Assembly (NCBI GenBank): GCA_021820645.1
Contig: JAKADJ010000017.1
Span: 2,101 to 16,231 of the forward strand
Origin: Bacillota bacterium
GTDB taxonomy: Bacteria; Bacillota_E; Sulfobacillia; Sulfobacillales; Sulfobacillaceae
Direction: 5' to 3'
Length of the DNA stretch: 14,131 bases
The notes beneath the pieces were generated by a model. It did no database searches, was not told the DNA's origin, and was given only the letters and a program-made list of their open reading frames with translations. Below are positions 13,841 through 14,131 of the stretch, piece after piece (the stretch's first letter is position 1; each line of letters opens with the position of its first letter). The position numbers and the translations under genes were made by a program.

Positions 13841-13849
13841 CCGTGGCTT
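13814..13849 (+). terminator. Hairpin after the TumE-like gene, possible terminator
   Basis: AAGCCACGG (13814-13822) pairs perfectly with CCGTGGCTT (13841-13849) around an 18-base loop, followed by CGTTGTTAG, a poor T-run. The left arm and loop are the tadC-like relic. The right arm and tail match the carboxypeptidase terminator (12387 onward) almost base for base. It sits between the TumE-like gene and ctaG. Confidence 0.45.
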
Positions 13850-13912
13850 CGTTGTTAGTCGTCGTATGATTCTCCGCGACTTGTTACAGGCTAGCCACAG
13901 GTGATGGCATAG

Positions 13913-14131
13913 GTGACGGCGCTGGTATCCGAATATGGCTGGCTCAGATTATGGCATCCCGAGGTGGCACTCGCGCTCGGGGTCATTGCAATCTTGTATC
14001 ATCGGTTGGCGCTGGAGGTGGCGGCACGCCAACGTGTCACGTTTGGGGCGATGTTGCTCATGCTGTACGTGGCGATCGGTACGCCCATCAAAGTCGTCGC
14101 CGATGAGTATCTCTTGACCGCACACATGGTG
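13913..14131 (+). CDS. ctaG: CtaG-family cytochrome c oxidase assembly protein (5' part)
   Basis: The first 73 codons of a membrane protein run off the right edge. WLRLWHPEVALALGVIAILYHRL gives the first helix with the Trp/Pro entry typical of the caa3 oxidase assembly factor family. FGAMLLMLYVAIGTPIKVVAD gives the second, and the visible end LLTAHMV matches the start of the family's conserved AHMxQH copper/heme-region motif. The family inserts or handles copper for cytochrome oxidase in the cytoplasmic membrane. The start is GTG 13913, with AGGTGAT (13899-13905) seven bases upstream. Aerobic respiration in the host is implied. Confidence 0.75.
   Translation, partial: MTALVSEYGWLRLWHPEVALALGVIAILYHRLALEVAARQRVTFGAMLLMLYVAIGTPIKVVADEYLLTAHMV

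Overview
The window looks like a chromosomal stretch of a Gram-positive (Bacillota-type) bacterium. Genes carry strong AGGAGG-class ribosome binding sites, GTG and TTG starts are common, there are no outer-membrane secretion parts, and a CtaG-type oxidase assembly factor sits beside a DacF-type wall carboxypeptidase. The overall feel is of a Sulfobacillus-like acidophile, but that taxonomic guess is inference from gene content and style only. No rRNA, tRNA or CRISPR array is visible.

Layout. (1) Positions 1-1034, minus strand: an APC-superfamily amino acid permease running off the left edge, with a good promoter at 1115-1143. (2) Positions 1137-2803, plus strand: a two-gene operon of a hotdog acyl-CoA thioesterase and a metal-dependent amidohydrolase, closed by an intrinsic terminator at 2824-2854. 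(3) Positions 3050-10956: a compact plus-strand gene train, mostly coupled by overlapping stop and start codons. Its first half encodes type IV secretion/conjugation core proteins: a VirB2/TrbC-like two-helix protein, a VirB6/TrbL-like membrane protein, a PrgI/VirB3-like protein, and a VirB4 ATPase divided over two genes. Its second half encodes Tad (Flp pilus) proteins: a CpaB-like SAF protein, a TadZ/CpaE-like protein that has lost its P-loop, the TadA ATPase, TadB and TadC. A 280-base stretch between tadZ and tadA holds a frame interrupted by two stops. (4) Positions 11124-12344: a secreted D,D-carboxypeptidase followed by a hairpin terminator. (5) Positions 12350-13060: degenerate DNA with a broken transposase relic and nested inverted repeats. 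(6) Positions 13063-13763: a small operon with its own promoter, a putative antitoxin and a TumE/DUF6516-like partner. (7) Positions 13782-13849: a decayed fragment of a tadC-like gene that also forms a hairpin. (8) Positions 13913-14131: the start of ctaG, running off the right edge.

The striking element is region 3. It appears to be one transcription unit that joins a minimal VirB2-VirB6-VirB3-VirB4 inner-membrane module to a Tad motor module (TadA with TadB/TadC, plus CpaB and a TadZ-like protein). The window shows no relaxase, coupling protein (VirD4), VirB8/9/10, Flp prepilin, prepilin peptidase or TadE/F. A reasonable inference is a hybrid envelope-spanning machine: VirB4 and TadA as its two ATPases, TadB/TadC and VirB6 as its membrane platform, the VirB2-like protein as the candidate filament or pore subunit, and the downstream D,D-carboxypeptidase possibly adjusting the wall. 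Whether it moves DNA, moves protein or builds a surface filament cannot be decided from the sequence. The lack of a relaxase makes ordinary self-conjugation from this locus alone unlikely.
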